Source: Ruminococcus sp. AM22-13
GTDB taxonomy: Bacteria; Bacillota; Clostridia; Lachnospirales; Lachnospiraceae
Length of the DNA stretch: 39,765 bases
Assembly: GCF_003471165.1 (NCBI RefSeq)
Contig: NZ_QRIL01000034.1
Location: 572 to 40,336, forward strand
Direction of reading: 5' to 3'
The notes under the pieces: model-generated
What the model was told of the DNA's origin: nothing
Databases searched by the model: none
Seen by the model: only the letters and a program-made list of their open reading frames with translations
Shown here: positions 8,793 to 18,382 of the stretch, in pieces
How positions within the stretch are numbered: position 1 is the first letter of the stretch
Layout: the number at the start of each line of letters is the position of its first letter
Position numbers and translations under genes: made by a program

Positions 8793-10895
8793 TTGCAGCT
8801 TGTAATTGCGGAAAAACCCAGCGTAGCCAGAAACATTGCGAAGGTGCTTCATGCCACAAACGTAAAAGATGGCTATCTGGAAGGAAAAGAGTATCTGGTT
8901 TCCTGGTGTATTGGGCATTTGATTGAACTGGCCAGTGCAGATCAGTACCGGGATGACTGGAAAGCATGGAAATATGAAACACTTCCCATGATTCCGGAGA
9001 ATTGGAAATATCAGATTAAAGAAAGTACAAAAGGGCAGTTTCGGGTTTTAAAGGAACTGCTTCACAGAGCAGATATCACAGAAGTTATATGTGCAACAGA
9101 TGCAGGAAGAGAAGGGGAGTTGATTTTCCGTCTGGTATATAACCAGGCAGAATGTAAACTTCCCTTTAAAAGACTGTGGATTTCTTCCATGGAGGAAAAA
9201 GCAATTCTGGAAGGATTTCAGCAGATGAAAGATGGACATGAATATGATAATCTTTATTATTCTGCGGTGGCGAGAAGTGAAGCAGACTGGCTGGTGGGAA
9301 TTAATGCCACCAGACTGTTTACGGTGCTGTATCACCATCGGTTGATTGTAGGTCGGGTGCAGACACCTACACTTGCAATGCTGGTGGAACGGGAAAAGAG
9401 CATCGAGAACTTCCAGAAAGAGAAGTATTATCTGGTTCATCTTCTGATGGATGGATTGGATGCTGTAAGCAACCGGATAAAAGAGAAAAGTGCTGCCGTT
9501 CAGATGATGGAGGATATGAAGGATGAAACTGCACAGATTCTTTCAGTAAAGAAAGAGAAGAAAAAGGTACAGCCGCCGAAATTATATGATCTGACCACAT
9601 TACAGAGGGAAGCAAATCGTCTTCTTGGATTTACGGCACAGCAAACCTTGGACTATACCCAAAGCCTTTATGAGAAGAAACTGGTGACGTATCCAAGGAC
9701 GGATAGCCAATATCTTACAGATGATATGGAAGAAAATGCGTTTTTGGTTATTGATGCGGTAAATAGAGTATTTCCAGAAATATCAATGAAGGGTTCGGAA
9801 CCAGAGATAAAAAGACTTTTAAACAGCAAAAAGGTATCAGATCATCATGCAATTATACCAACGGTAGAAATTGCAAACACGGATTTAAAAGCACTTCCGG
9901 GTGGAGAAAAAGAAATTCTTATGCTGATTGCATCAAAGTTATTATGTGCATCGGAACAGGAATACATATATGAGAGTATTAAGACTGAAATTTCCTGTCA
10001 TGGAGAACTGTTTACTGCATCTGGAAAGAATGTTCTCCAATATGGATGGAAAGAAGTGGAAGAACGGTTCTTTAAATCATATGGGAAAAATGCAGAAAAG
10101 CCAGAAGAGGAGGAAAGTGATTTTCCAGATATAAAAATAGGACAGGTATTTGAATGTGTTGTTGTAAAATTTAGTGAACATTTTACAGCACCGCCGAAAC
10201 ATTATACGGAGGATACGCTCCTTAGTGCCATGGAACACGCTGGAAGTTCGGATACGATAGAAGACGCAGAGAGAAAAGGGCTTGGAACTCCGGCTACCAG
10301 GGCAGCGATTATTGAAAAACTGATTGAGAAAGGCTTTATTGAGCGTAAAAAGAAGCAGATATTACCTACAGCAGATGGAAGAAATCTGATCAGGATTCTT
10401 CCGGAAATGATCAAATCACCAAAACTTACAGCAGAATGGGAAAATGATCTGACACTGATTTCCAGAGGCCAGAAAAATGTAGAAGAATTTCTCTTCGAAA
10501 TTGAAAAAATGGTTACCAAATTGGTAAGTGATAATGGACAGCCAGTGGAAGAATACCAGAAACTATTTTCAGATGGTCGGAAAGAAATTGGAAAATGCCC
10601 AAGATGTGGCAATAAGGTTTATGTGGGAAAGAGAAATTATTATTGTTCAGGAAGTGATTGCAGTTTTACTTTATGGAAAAATAACCGATTTTTTGAGAGT
10701 CAGGGAAAAATACTTGATGAAGCAACTGTCAGGAAGCTGCTGAGTGAGAAGCAGGTGCATTTCAAAGATCTGGTATCAGAGAAAACAAAAAGGAAGTATG
10801 AAGCAACTATAAAGATGGAGGTTTCAGAAACCGGAAATCCAAAGTTTCAGTTGATTTTCCCGGAACGGAAGAAAGGAAAAAAGAATGAAGAATAA
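8793..10895 (+). CDS. topB: DNA topoisomerase III (type IA), ICE-encoded
   Basis: A 700-residue type IA topoisomerase that relaxes and decatenates DNA by passing strands through a transient single-strand break, here probably resolving transfer intermediates. The Toprim domain starts with IAEKPSVARN and carries DAGREGEL (Asp103, Glu107). The active-site tyrosine is Tyr300 in TYPRTDSQY, and GTPATRA lies in the C-terminal half of the core. A single four-cysteine zinc ribbon begins at Cys602 (CPRCGNK) and is followed by a Topo_C-like end. Start chosen at TTG 8793 because AAAGGAGA (8778-8785) is ideally placed; the frame is open to a GTG at 8772 with no SD. The stop overlaps the next gene by 11 bases. 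Confidence 0.93.
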   Translation: MQLVIAEKPSVARNIAKVLHATNVKDGYLEGKEYLVSWCIGHLIELASADQYRDDWKAWKYETLPMIPENWKYQIKESTKGQFRVLKELLHRADITEVICATDAGREGELIFRLVYNQAECKLPFKRLWISSMEEKAILEGFQQMKDGHEYDNLYYSAVARSEADWLVGINATRLFTVLYHHRLIVGRVQTPTLAMLVEREKSIENFQKEKYYLVHLLMDGLDAVSNRIKEKSAAVQMMEDMKDETAQILSVKKEKKKVQPPKLYDLTTLQREANRLLGFTAQQTLDYTQSLYEKKLVTYPRTDSQYLTDDMEENAFLVIDAVNRVFPEISMKGSEPEIKRLLNSKKVSDHHAIIPTVEIANTDLKALPGGEKEILMLIASKLLCASEQEYIYESIKTEISCHGELFTASGKNVLQYGWKEVEERFFKSYGKNAEKPEEEESDFPDIKIGQVFECVVVKFSEHFTAPPKHYTEDTLLSAMEHAGSSDTIEDAERKGLGTPATRAAIIEKLIEKGFIERKKKQILPTADGRNLIRILPEMIKSPKLTAEWENDLTLISRGQKNVEEFLFEIEKMVTKLVSDNGQPVEEYQKLFSDGRKEIGKCPRCGNKVYVGKRNYYCSGSDCSFTLWKNNRFFESQGKILDEATVRKLLSEKQVHFKDLVSEKTKRKYEATIKMEVSETGNPKFQLIFPERKKGKKNEE

Positions 10896-13800
10896 AAAAA
10901 ATATGAGAAGATTTTTGTCGGGATTCCTGGCAATGCTTACAGTGTTATCTACAATTCTATCTCCAATACTGTCCTATGCGGCAGATGTAGTGCCAGAAGA
11001 GCCACCGTTATACGAAAAGGTAAAAAATGAACTTGATGCAGATGAGGTGGTAAAAGCAAAAAATCTGGAACTGGAAACAGGCAGTATTTTTGAAGTGGAG
11101 AAAGATTTTACCGGACTGGAAATACCAGATGAAAAAAAGGTGAAGATCACTTTCCATGAGGCAAAAAATGAGGAAAAGCAGGACTTTACAACAGATTACG
11201 AAGATACATACAAAGCTGTTTATTATGTAGAGCCAGTAAGTGGCCACCCAATTTATCAGATCAATCGTAAGCTGATTGTAAAGGAAGCGGTGGTGCAGGT
11301 TGCTGAATCTGAGAATCAGGAATCTGTAAGCAACCAGGAAGATGAGAATGAAGCAGAAGGCGAGGAACCAGCCATAGGCACTGCAGAGAGTGAAGAACCT
11401 GTGCAGGATGAGGTAAATGTAGAAATTCCGTCAGAGGATAAAATCTATGAAGAAGTAACTCCGACAGAAATTCCGGTTGAGGAAGAGCCAATAGATACAC
11501 CAATCCCGGAAAATCCGTCTGAGGAAGTTTCAACAGAAGAACCTGCCATAGATGATAATCCGGATACAGACAGCACATTTGAAGAAATTACAGATACAGA
11601 TCCGGAAGAAATGCCAGAGGCGACAGACGACTCTTTTACAGATGGAACAGAGAAAACAGAAGATGCAGATGGAAATTATCAGGTAAATATTGTTCGTGGA
11701 GAGGAATTTCATATTGAGCTGAACCATGAGGATGGACAGTATCAGCCAGGAGAAACCGTTGTATTTTCCGGAGATATGCCGCAAGGCAGCTTAATTGCAG
11801 TAGGAACAACAAAAGTACAGGCAAACCAGACAGAGAATACAGAAGATTTATTGTATTCAGAGGTGACTTATCACGAAGAATCGGATAAATTCAGTTTTGA
11901 AATGCCAGCAGATGACATTGACCTAAGTGTTTCCATGGATCAGGCAGAAAATGGTATCATGTTACTTGCAACCGATACTCCATGGGATGATGCAACAAAT
12001 ATTGAAGCAAATAAATATTACTATTATTCAGATGGCCAGATTCATCCGTTTGATACAGTTATGGGACAGGGTGGAAATGACAGCTACAAATATGTTCGTT
12101 ACAAAGCAGGCGGAAAGACTTATACAGTAAATGCGTATTGTATGCAGCACTCCATGCAGTCACCTCCAAGTGGGACAACATATAAAAATATGGTTGAACT
12201 GGATGAGGGCGGAGATGATAAGTATCTGCGGAAAGCTTTGTTCTATGGATATGGCGGTCCTGGATGGGGACATACATTCAACGGATATAATGTAAAATCC
12301 ATCATGGAAAAATATGGATGCAGTTCTGAGACAAGAGCCATGCAGCATTATCTGGTTGATTATTTATATGATGGCGAATCCGGATTTGGAGGTGCGCTTT
12401 CTACAACCGCTAAAAATATGCTGAAAGAGATTAAAGCAGCTCTTGCTAAAATGCCTGATCCGACAGCAATGAAACTTCTTCCAGGACTTTCCGTTAATGC
12501 AACGGGAAAGGAAACAGAAAGTTTTACCTGGAAGGCAAATGAAGCATTTACCATTACCATTCATCTGGAAAATGGTGTGAGCCTTGTCAACGAAACTACA
12601 GGAAAGACGGCATCTGGAAATGTCACTGTAAAAGGTGGAGAGAAATTTCATCTTGTAGCTACAACAGCCAATATGGGCAGTCTGAAAGGAAAGTATGCGA
12701 TCACTTCCAATTTTCCCCTGGATTTCCATGCAATGCTTTTAAAACTGGAGAGTTCACAGGATATTGGATTTGGCTACTATACGGATTCCGCTGATCTGCA
12801 GATTACAGTTGACTGGCCGGAAGAAGCAGTTATCGAAATTACAAAGAAAGATGGAGATACTGGGAAAAATCTGGCCGGAGCCGTGTATGGAGTATATAGT
12901 GATAACGCCTGCACAAAGCTGATTGTTAAGATGCCGCCAACAGACAGCAATGGTTCTTCACGAGTAACTCTTACCAAGACACAGGATACTGTTTACTTAA
13001 AAGAGATTACAGCACCGGAAGGTTATGTTGTCCAGGCTTCTTCGTATGGAGTGAAATTAGTAGTTGGCAGTACAACCAAACAGACTGTAACGGACAAAGA
13101 GCAGAAAGGAAATCTGACCGTTTATAAAGAGGGAGAAGTTTTTGTAGGAGCTGTATCTGATGAAAATGGAACTTCATTCCAGTATGAGAAACGCCGTCAG
13201 AAAGGAGCCGTTTATAACGTATATGCTGCCGAGGATATTGTAACAGCAGGTGGAAAAACAGTTTACAAAAAAGGCGCAGAAGTAGCGAAAAATCTGATCA
13301 CAGGTGAGAACGGTTCTGTAACGGTAAAGAATCTTCCGCTTGGAAGCTATAATGTAACAGAAGCACAGGCCCCGGAAAATTTTTATAATGCAAAAGAAAC
13401 AAAAAAAGTAACCATTTCTTATGCAGGGCAGACTGCAGAAGCGGCTTTCTCAGAGACTACCTTTACAAATGACCGTCAGAAAGCAGTGGTGCAGGTGATA
13501 AAGAAAGACAAAGATACTGAAAATACACTATCCGGAGGGCATTTTGCTCTGTTTGCAGCGCAGGATATGAAAACTGTGGATGGAAAAGTAGCGGTAAAAA
13601 AAGATGCTCTGATTGAGACTGCAATTACTGGTACTGATGGAAAAGCAGCATTTAAAGCAGATCTTCCAGTGGGATTTTCTTATTATGTAAAAGAAGTCCA
13701 GGCTCCGGCTGGTTATGTCAGAAATGAGAAAGATACTTATTCTTTCCAGTTCAGTTATACCAATGATGAACAGGCAAAAATTTCTTTCAGTCATACTTTT

Positions 13801-16800
13801 GTGAATGACAGGGTCAGTGCTGCAATCTCTTTGAATAAAAAAGATGCCGAGACAAAAGAAAATAAGGCACAGGGAGATGCTTCCCTGGAAAATGCGGTGT
13901 ATGGACTTTATGCAAGAAACGACATTACCCATCCAGATGGAAAGACAGGCGTTATTTATAAAGCCGGAAGCCAGATTGGTACGCTAACTACCGATAAAGA
14001 AGGAAAAGCAAGGATAGAGAATCTTTATCTTGGAGAGTATTACATCAAGGAAATTACCCCATCCGTAGGATATCTGGCAGACGAGCATGAATATGATCTT
14101 GTATGCAGTGATGAAGGTGATCTGACAGCGGTTGTAGAAAAAGAGTGTACCTCACTGGAAACGGTGAAGAAACAGCCGTTTGAACTTATTAAAGCTGCCA
14201 ATAATGGAGACACAGATGCTGCATTACTATCCGGAGCTGGATTTAGTGCATATCTGGTATCTTCTTTGGTGGTAAAAGAGGATGGAAATTATGATTTTTC
14301 CTCTGCAGAGCCAGTTGTGATCGGTGAAAATGGAGCAACGGAAATTTTTACAAATGAGAAAGGCTATGTAAAATCCATTGCAATTCCATATGGAACATAT
14401 CTGGTGAGAGAAACTACAACACCCCATAATTACAAACCTGTAGATGATTTTATTGTCCGGATTACAGAGAATAAACCAACAGAGCCGCAGACATGGAGAG
14501 TTCTTTTGGATAAAGAATTTTCTGCAAAACTGAAAATTATCAAACAGGATGATGAGACTAAAAAATCTGTTCTAATTCCGGGAACAGAGTTTAAAATTTA
14601 TGATATGGATCATGAAAAATATGTAGAGCAGGTAACTACATACCCGACAACTGTTACACATACCTCATATTTCACAGATATAGATGGATATCTGATACTG
14701 CCTCAGAATTTAAAAATTGGTCATTATAGAATCGAAGAGGTAACAGCACCGGACGGTTATACCATTAACAAAAATTATGTCGAAATACAGGTGGATACCA
14801 ATACCCTGTATCAGACGGATCCGGTTTCAGGTGATGCGGTCATTGAAGTGGTATATGAGGACCATTCGGTGAAAGGAAAACTCACTGTACAGAAAAAAGG
14901 AGAGGTTCTTTCGACCTATAAGAATGATTTTAGGTATGAAGTTCAAAACCTTTCCGGTGCAGTATATGAAGTATATGCTGCAGAGGATATCTATACAGCA
15001 GATTTCCAGAAAGATGATACAGGAAAAAGAATCCTGAAATATGCAAAGGGTGAAAAAGTTGCAGAACTGACAACGGATGAATCCGGAAAAGCAGAGCTTG
15101 ATAATCTGCCTCTAGGAGAATACAAAGTTGTAGAAAAGACTGCACCGGAGGGATTTGTATTAAATGAAGAAGAACAGAAGATTTCTTTCGTCTATGCAGA
15201 CCAGAATACACCAGTGATCTCACAGAGTGCAGAGTTTATAAATGACCGCCAGAAAGTAGAAGTGTCAGTTGTGAAAAAAGATGCTGAAAATGAGAAAGGG
15301 CTTTCTGGAGCAGAGTTTGGTCTTTACGCAAAAGAGGATATAAAAGCAGGGGATAAGGTACTGGTAAAAGCAGACGAACTGCTTACAAAAGCGGTAACAG
15401 GTGAAGATGGAAAAACTGTTTTTGAGCAGGATCTGCCATTTGGAACTTATTATATAAAAGAACTGGCAGCACCAGATGGTTTTGTATCTTCAGATGAGCA
15501 GATTGAGGTGACTGCGAAATATCAGGGACAGGAAGTAAAAACAGTAAAACTGGAAACCGTTTTTAAGAATGAGCCGACAACAACTGAATTTACGAAATCA
15601 GATATTACAACAGGTGTGGAACTTGACGGAGCAACACTGACGGTTTTGGATTCAGACGGAAAAGAAGTAGAAAAATGGACTTCTGTAAAAGGAAAAGCTC
15701 ATGTAATAAAAAGACTCCATGTGGGAAAAACCTACACACTTCGGGAAGAGTTTGCACCATATGGTTATCTGCAGGCAGAGGAAGTGAAATTTACAGTTTC
15801 TGATACTGCAGATGTTCAAAAAGTAGAAATGAAGGATGCTGTTCCGGTTGGACGAATCATCATCAATAAAAAAGGTGAATTTGTCAAGGAAGTTACCTGG
15901 AAAGATATGCTGGCAGGCGGCATGGACGCAGCATTTGGCTATGTTACAGGTTCTTTGAAAGATGTTACTTTTGAAATTTATGCAGCGGAGGATATCAAGG
16001 CTGCAGATGGGGAAAGCAGTGATTATTATAAAAAGGACGAATTGGTAGCAACAATTACGACAGATGCTCTTGGATATGCAAGATCAGAAGATCTTCCTTT
16101 AGGCAAATATTATGTAAAGGAAAAAGAGACGGCGGATGGATATGTTCTGGATGGAGAAATCAGAGAGGTTGATCTGACTTATCGTGATCAGAATACTCCG
16201 GTTGTGACTTATGATGAGGACTGGCAGAATAACCGCCAGAAAGCAAAAGTAACTGTAGTTAAGAAAGAAAAAAATACAGACCGTGTTCTGGAAGGCGGAG
16301 TATTTGCACTTTATACAAAGAATGATATTTTAAATGCAGAAGGCGAAGTAATCCTGAAAGCAGATACCATGATCGAGCAGAAAGCTACGGATCAGGATGG
16401 AAGGATTGTATTTACGGCAGATCTTCCAATCAATGGCAACTACTATGTAAAAGAAGTGCAGGCTCCTGCTGGATTTGTGACAACAGAAGAAATCAAGGAA
16501 TTTGATTTTGCTTATGCGGGAGAAGAGGTTGCAGAAGTATCCTTTGAGTTCACTTATGAAGATGAGCCAACTACTTTTGAAATCACAAAATCAGATATTA
16601 CAACCGGGGAAGAATTACCAGGTGCAAAACTGAAAGTATCCGATTCAGAGGGAAACGTTGTGGATGAGTGGACTTCCGGAAGCACACCACACATCATTAA
16701 GGAACTGGAAGTTGGAAAGAAATATACATTAACAGAGACAATTCCTGCTGATGGTTATGCAACTGCAGAATCCATTACGTTTGTAGTAGAAAATACTGCA

Positions 16801-17616
16801 GATATACAGAAAGTAGAAATGCAGGATGATACAACAAAAATTCTGATCAGTAAAGTTGATATGACAGATGGAAGCAGCGAGGTCAAAGGTGCTAAACTGT
16901 ATATTCTTAATGAAAACCAGGAAGTTATGGAAAGCTGGACATCTGGTGATCAGCCCCATTATGTAGAGAAACTTTCAGTCGGCACTTATACGTTGTTGGA
17001 GGAAACAGCACCGAAAGGTTATATTGTGGCAAATAAAGTGACATTTGAGGTTAAGGACACCGGAGATGTTCAGGGAGCCAAAATGGAAGATGAACAGGCA
17101 ATGGGCAAGGTAATCTTAAATAAAACGGATAAAGATACCAAGAAGCCAATGAAAGGTGTAGAATTTGCCCTTTGTGACAGCAAAGGTAAAGTTCTGGAAA
17201 CTCTGGTAACAGACAGTGCTGGCCATGCAGAATCAAAGAATTATCCGATTGCGACTTTTAAGAATGGGCAGTATAAAAAAGCAATCACATATATCCTGAA
17301 AGAAACAAAAACACTGGATGGCTATCAGCTTGATGAAACCGAGCATAAGATTCAGTTTGAATATGTCAATGACCGTACTCCTGTGATTGAATATACTCTG
17401 GATCTGACAAATAAGAAAGCTCCGGAAAAAGACACTCCGGAAACATCAGAAAACCAGGGAGTCAGCACTCCTGGTTCCCATGGTTCTGATGCGACTTCTG
17501 TATCCAATTCACCAAAAACAGGAGATAATACAAATATTGCTATTTTTGTGCTGGCACTTGCAGTATCAGCAGGATGTCTGGGAACTGTAGTGACAGTTAA
17601 GAGAAAACGCAAATGA
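10885..17616 (+). CDS. Giant SpaA/Cna-B repeat surface protein with thioester-like domain and SPKTG sorting signal
   Basis: A 2243-residue wall-anchored protein. The signal peptide spans residues 1-32 (cleavage near SYAADVV), then comes an acidic Glu/Pro/Thr region (about 90-260). A globular domain (about 370-520) has Cys419 in YCMQH and Gln487 in TRAMQHYL, the arrangement of thioester (TQXA) adhesin domains that bond covalently to host or cell ligands. From about 648 to 2190 I count 14 consecutive Cna-B/SpaA domains; most show the Lys near the start, the KExxAPxGY Glu strand and the terminal Asn of isopeptide-forming domains. The C-terminus has SPKTG (2209-2213), a hydrophobic segment and a KRKRK tail, i.e. 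a sortase substrate. No sortase gene is in the window. Likely role: cell-cell or host adhesion supporting conjugation (inference). Confidence 0.92.
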   Translation: MKNKKNMRRFLSGFLAMLTVLSTILSPILSYAADVVPEEPPLYEKVKNELDADEVVKAKNLELETGSIFEVEKDFTGLEIPDEKKVKITFHEAKNEEKQDFTTDYEDTYKAVYYVEPVSGHPIYQINRKLIVKEAVVQVAESENQESVSNQEDENEAEGEEPAIGTAESEEPVQDEVNVEIPSEDKIYEEVTPTEIPVEEEPIDTPIPENPSEEVSTEEPAIDDNPDTDSTFEEITDTDPEEMPEATDDSFTDGTEKTEDADGNYQVNIVRGEEFHIELNHEDGQYQPGETVVFSGDMPQGSLIAVGTTKVQANQTENTEDLLYSEVTYHEESDKFSFEMPADDIDLSVSMDQAENGIMLLATDTPWDDATNIEANKYYYYSDGQIHPFDTVMGQGGNDSYKYVRYKAGGKTYTVNAYCMQHSMQSPPSGTTYKNMVELDEGGDDKYLRKALFYGYGGPGWGHTFNGYNVKSIMEKYGCSSETRAMQHYLVDYLYDGESGFGGALSTTAKNMLKEIKAALAKMPDPTAMKLLPGLSVNATGKETESFTWKANEAFTITIHLENGVSLVNETTGKTASGNVTVKGGEKFHLVATTANMGSLKGKYAITSNFPLDFHAMLLKLESSQDIGFGYYTDSADLQITVDWPEEAVIEITKKDGDTGKNLAGAVYGVYSDNACTKLIVKMPPTDSNGSSRVTLTKTQDTVYLKEITAPEGYVVQASSYGVKLVVGSTTKQTVTDKEQKGNLTVYKEGEVFVGAVSDENGTSFQYEKRRQKGAVYNVYAAEDIVTAGGKTVYKKGAEVAKNLITGENGSVTVKNLPLGSYNVTEAQAPENFYNAKETKKVTISYAGQTAEAAFSETTFTNDRQKAVVQVIKKDKDTENTLSGGHFALFAAQDMKTVDGKVAVKKDALIETAITGTDGKAAFKADLPVGFSYYVKEVQAPAGYVRNEKDTYSFQFSYTNDEQAKISFSHTFVNDRVSAAISLNKKDAETKENKAQGDASLENAVYGLYARNDITHPDGKTGVIYKAGSQIGTLTTDKEGKARIENLYLGEYYIKEITPSVGYLADEHEYDLVCSDEGDLTAVVEKECTSLETVKKQPFELIKAANNGDTDAALLSGAGFSAYLVSSLVVKEDGNYDFSSAEPVVIGENGATEIFTNEKGYVKSIAIPYGTYLVRETTTPHNYKPVDDFIVRITENKPTEPQTWRVLLDKEFSAKLKIIKQDDETKKSVLIPGTEFKIYDMDHEKYVEQVTTYPTTVTHTSYFTDIDGYLILPQNLKIGHYRIEEVTAPDGYTINKNYVEIQVDTNTLYQTDPVSGDAVIEVVYEDHSVKGKLTVQKKGEVLSTYKNDFRYEVQNLSGAVYEVYAAEDIYTADFQKDDTGKRILKYAKGEKVAELTTDESGKAELDNLPLGEYKVVEKTAPEGFVLNEEEQKISFVYADQNTPVISQSAEFINDRQKVEVSVVKKDAENEKGLSGAEFGLYAKEDIKAGDKVLVKADELLTKAVTGEDGKTVFEQDLPFGTYYIKELAAPDGFVSSDEQIEVTAKYQGQEVKTVKLETVFKNEPTTTEFTKSDITTGVELDGATLTVLDSDGKEVEKWTSVKGKAHVIKRLHVGKTYTLREEFAPYGYLQAEEVKFTVSDTADVQKVEMKDAVPVGRIIINKKGEFVKEVTWKDMLAGGMDAAFGYVTGSLKDVTFEIYAAEDIKAADGESSDYYKKDELVATITTDALGYARSEDLPLGKYYVKEKETADGYVLDGEIREVDLTYRDQNTPVVTYDEDWQNNRQKAKVTVVKKEKNTDRVLEGGVFALYTKNDILNAEGEVILKADTMIEQKATDQDGRIVFTADLPINGNYYVKEVQAPAGFVTTEEIKEFDFAYAGEEVAEVSFEFTYEDEPTTFEITKSDITTGEELPGAKLKVSDSEGNVVDEWTSGSTPHIIKELEVGKKYTLTETIPADGYATAESITFVVENTADIQKVEMQDDTTKILISKVDMTDGSSEVKGAKLYILNENQEVMESWTSGDQPHYVEKLSVGTYTLLEETAPKGYIVANKVTFEVKDTGDVQGAKMEDEQAMGKVILNKTDKDTKKPMKGVEFALCDSKGKVLETLVTDSAGHAESKNYPIATFKNGQYKKAITYILKETKTLDGYQLDETEHKIQFEYVNDRTPVIEYTLDLTNKKAPEKDTPETSENQGVSTPGSHGSDATSVSNSPKTGDNTNIAIFVLALAVSAGCLGTVVTVKRKRK
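14878..16836 (+). repeat. Tandem duplication of a three-domain Cna-B module within the surface protein gene
   Basis: Residues 1332-1656 and 1657-1984 each consist of the same three domain types in the same order. First is a long domain starting with a K-K-G-E segment and containing VYAAEDI or IYAAEDI and TADG-type loops. Second is a domain with KADLP/EQDLP and YYVKE or YYIKE. Third is a short domain opening with FTKSDITTG or FEITKSDITTG and ending TADVQKVEM or TADIQKVEM. The period is about 975 bases. The first two domain types occur once more near residues 741-985. This is seen directly in the protein; duplication by recombination is the natural explanation. Confidence 0.8.
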
Positions 17617-17634
17617 TAATATAAATAGTGTTCT

Positions 17635-17665
17635 GGGGCTGTGGTTACTGCACAGCCCCATTTTG
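17635..17665 (+). terminator. Rho-independent terminator after the surface protein gene
   Basis: A perfect 9-bp stem, GGGGCTGTG (17635-17643) with CACAGCCCC (17651-17659), has a 7-base loop and is followed by ATTTTG. It lies 18 bases after the stop of the surface protein gene and closes the long transfer operon. The next gene's ribosome binding site begins just after it, so that gene needs readthrough or a promoter overlapping the hairpin. Confidence 0.85.
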
Positions 17666-17679
17666 AAAAGGAGAAGAAA

Positions 17680-18150
17680 TTGAAATTAGGAGCAAGAATA
17701 AGAAAAATCCGTATGTTTCGCAACATAACTCAAAAGGAATTGGGACGCAGATTAGGATATGGGGAAAGTAGTGCGGATGTGAGAATCGCCCAATATGAAA
17801 GTGGACAGCGTACACCGAAGCAGGAAACGCTTATCCGGATAGCAGAAATATTGGAAGTTGATGTCCGAAATTTTTTAAGTCCTGGAATTGCGACAATGGA
17901 CGAATTAATGGAAACTTTATTCTGGATGGATGAAGAAAATAGAGGGCTTTTTCATCTGTTCCTGCTAAATGATTCAGAAAGTGAAATAGTTGGAATCACA
18001 ATGAGGGATAAAAAAACAATGTCTTATCTGCAGGAATGGATGGGGAAAAAGCAGAAATTGGGCGATGGAAGAATCACAGAAGAGGAATATCTGGAATGGA
18101 AACTGCATTGGCCAGAGAATAAGAGAAAAACAGAATATAAAACCGTATGA
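17680..18150 (+). CDS. Xre-type helix-turn-helix regulator
   Basis: A 156-residue DNA-binding protein with an N-terminal HTH_3 domain (residues about 3-62: GARIRKIRMFRNITQKELG, then RIAQYESGQRTPKQETL as recognition helix region). A C-terminal part of about 90 residues ends with a basic tail, and its short GRITEEEYLEWK motif is common in small Clostridial regulators. It probably represses or activates ICE genes nearby. Start chosen at TTG 17680 with AAAGGAGA (17667-17674) upstream; an in-frame GTG at 17641 would lie inside the terminator. It sits between the transfer operon terminator and the small toxin locus, so control of either is plausible, but the target cannot be read from sequence. Confidence 0.85.
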   Translation: MKLGARIRKIRMFRNITQKELGRRLGYGESSADVRIAQYESGQRTPKQETLIRIAEILEVDVRNFLSPGIATMDELMETLFWMDEENRGLFHLFLLNDSESEIVGITMRDKKTMSYLQEWMGKKQKLGDGRITEEEYLEWKLHWPENKRKTEYKTV

Positions 18151-18162
18151 AGTAAAAAGGAA

Positions 18163-18191
18163 TTGCTTTGCGGAGAGTTACCTGTTAGAAT
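18163..18191 (+). promoter_or_regulatory. Sigma-A-type promoter with extended -10, reading into the small toxin gene
   Basis: TTGCTT (18163-18168), a 17-base spacer and TAGAAT (18186-18191) preceded by TGT, i.e. an extended -10. Predicted start of transcription is near 18198, exactly where the leader element GAGTAACCG begins. The leader to the ATG at 18281 would be about 82 bases. It lies just after the HTH gene. Spacing and hexamers are seen directly; activity is inferred. Confidence 0.65.
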
Positions 18192-18280
18192 ATTACTGGA
18201 GTAACCGTGTACAGGGTTGGTAAAAACCTCCTGGATTTTCAGATTCCGTTAAGGGATACAGAAGAAGGGAGGTGGAGCGA

Positions 18281-18382
18281 ATGGATACATACGAAGTCTT
18301 GAGCTTATTGTTCTTAGGCGGTACGTTTCTGATTGCTTTGCTTGCCTATTTGGATAATAGGGACAACAAGCGAAAAAAATAG
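18281..18382 (+). CDS. Small hydrophobic peptide, putative holin-like type I toxin
   Basis: A 33-residue peptide beginning MDTYEVLSLLFLGGTFLIAL, with a single membrane segment (about residues 6-25) and a charged end (DNRDNKRKK). Both the opening M-T/D-T-YE-V and the layout match the 'putative holin-like toxin' family of type I toxin-antitoxin systems (TxpA/BsrG-like), whose overproduction damages the membrane. The ribosome binding site GGGAGGTGGAGCG lies directly upstream of the ATG. The stop codon sits inside the stem-loop that terminates the convergent antisense RNA. Expected function: element stabilisation or stress toxin. Family assignment is by pattern and context because the peptide is so short. 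Confidence 0.72.
   Translation: MDTYEVLSLLFLGGTFLIALLAYLDNRDNKRKK

Noticed and set aside
10900..17600. Many open frames of 60-130 codons on the - strand opposite the surface protein gene
   Set aside because: They are shadows of a repetitive, A/G-rich coding strand: no SD, no recognisable domain, and they are rich in Phe, Ile, Leu, His and Cys as expected from reverse complements.
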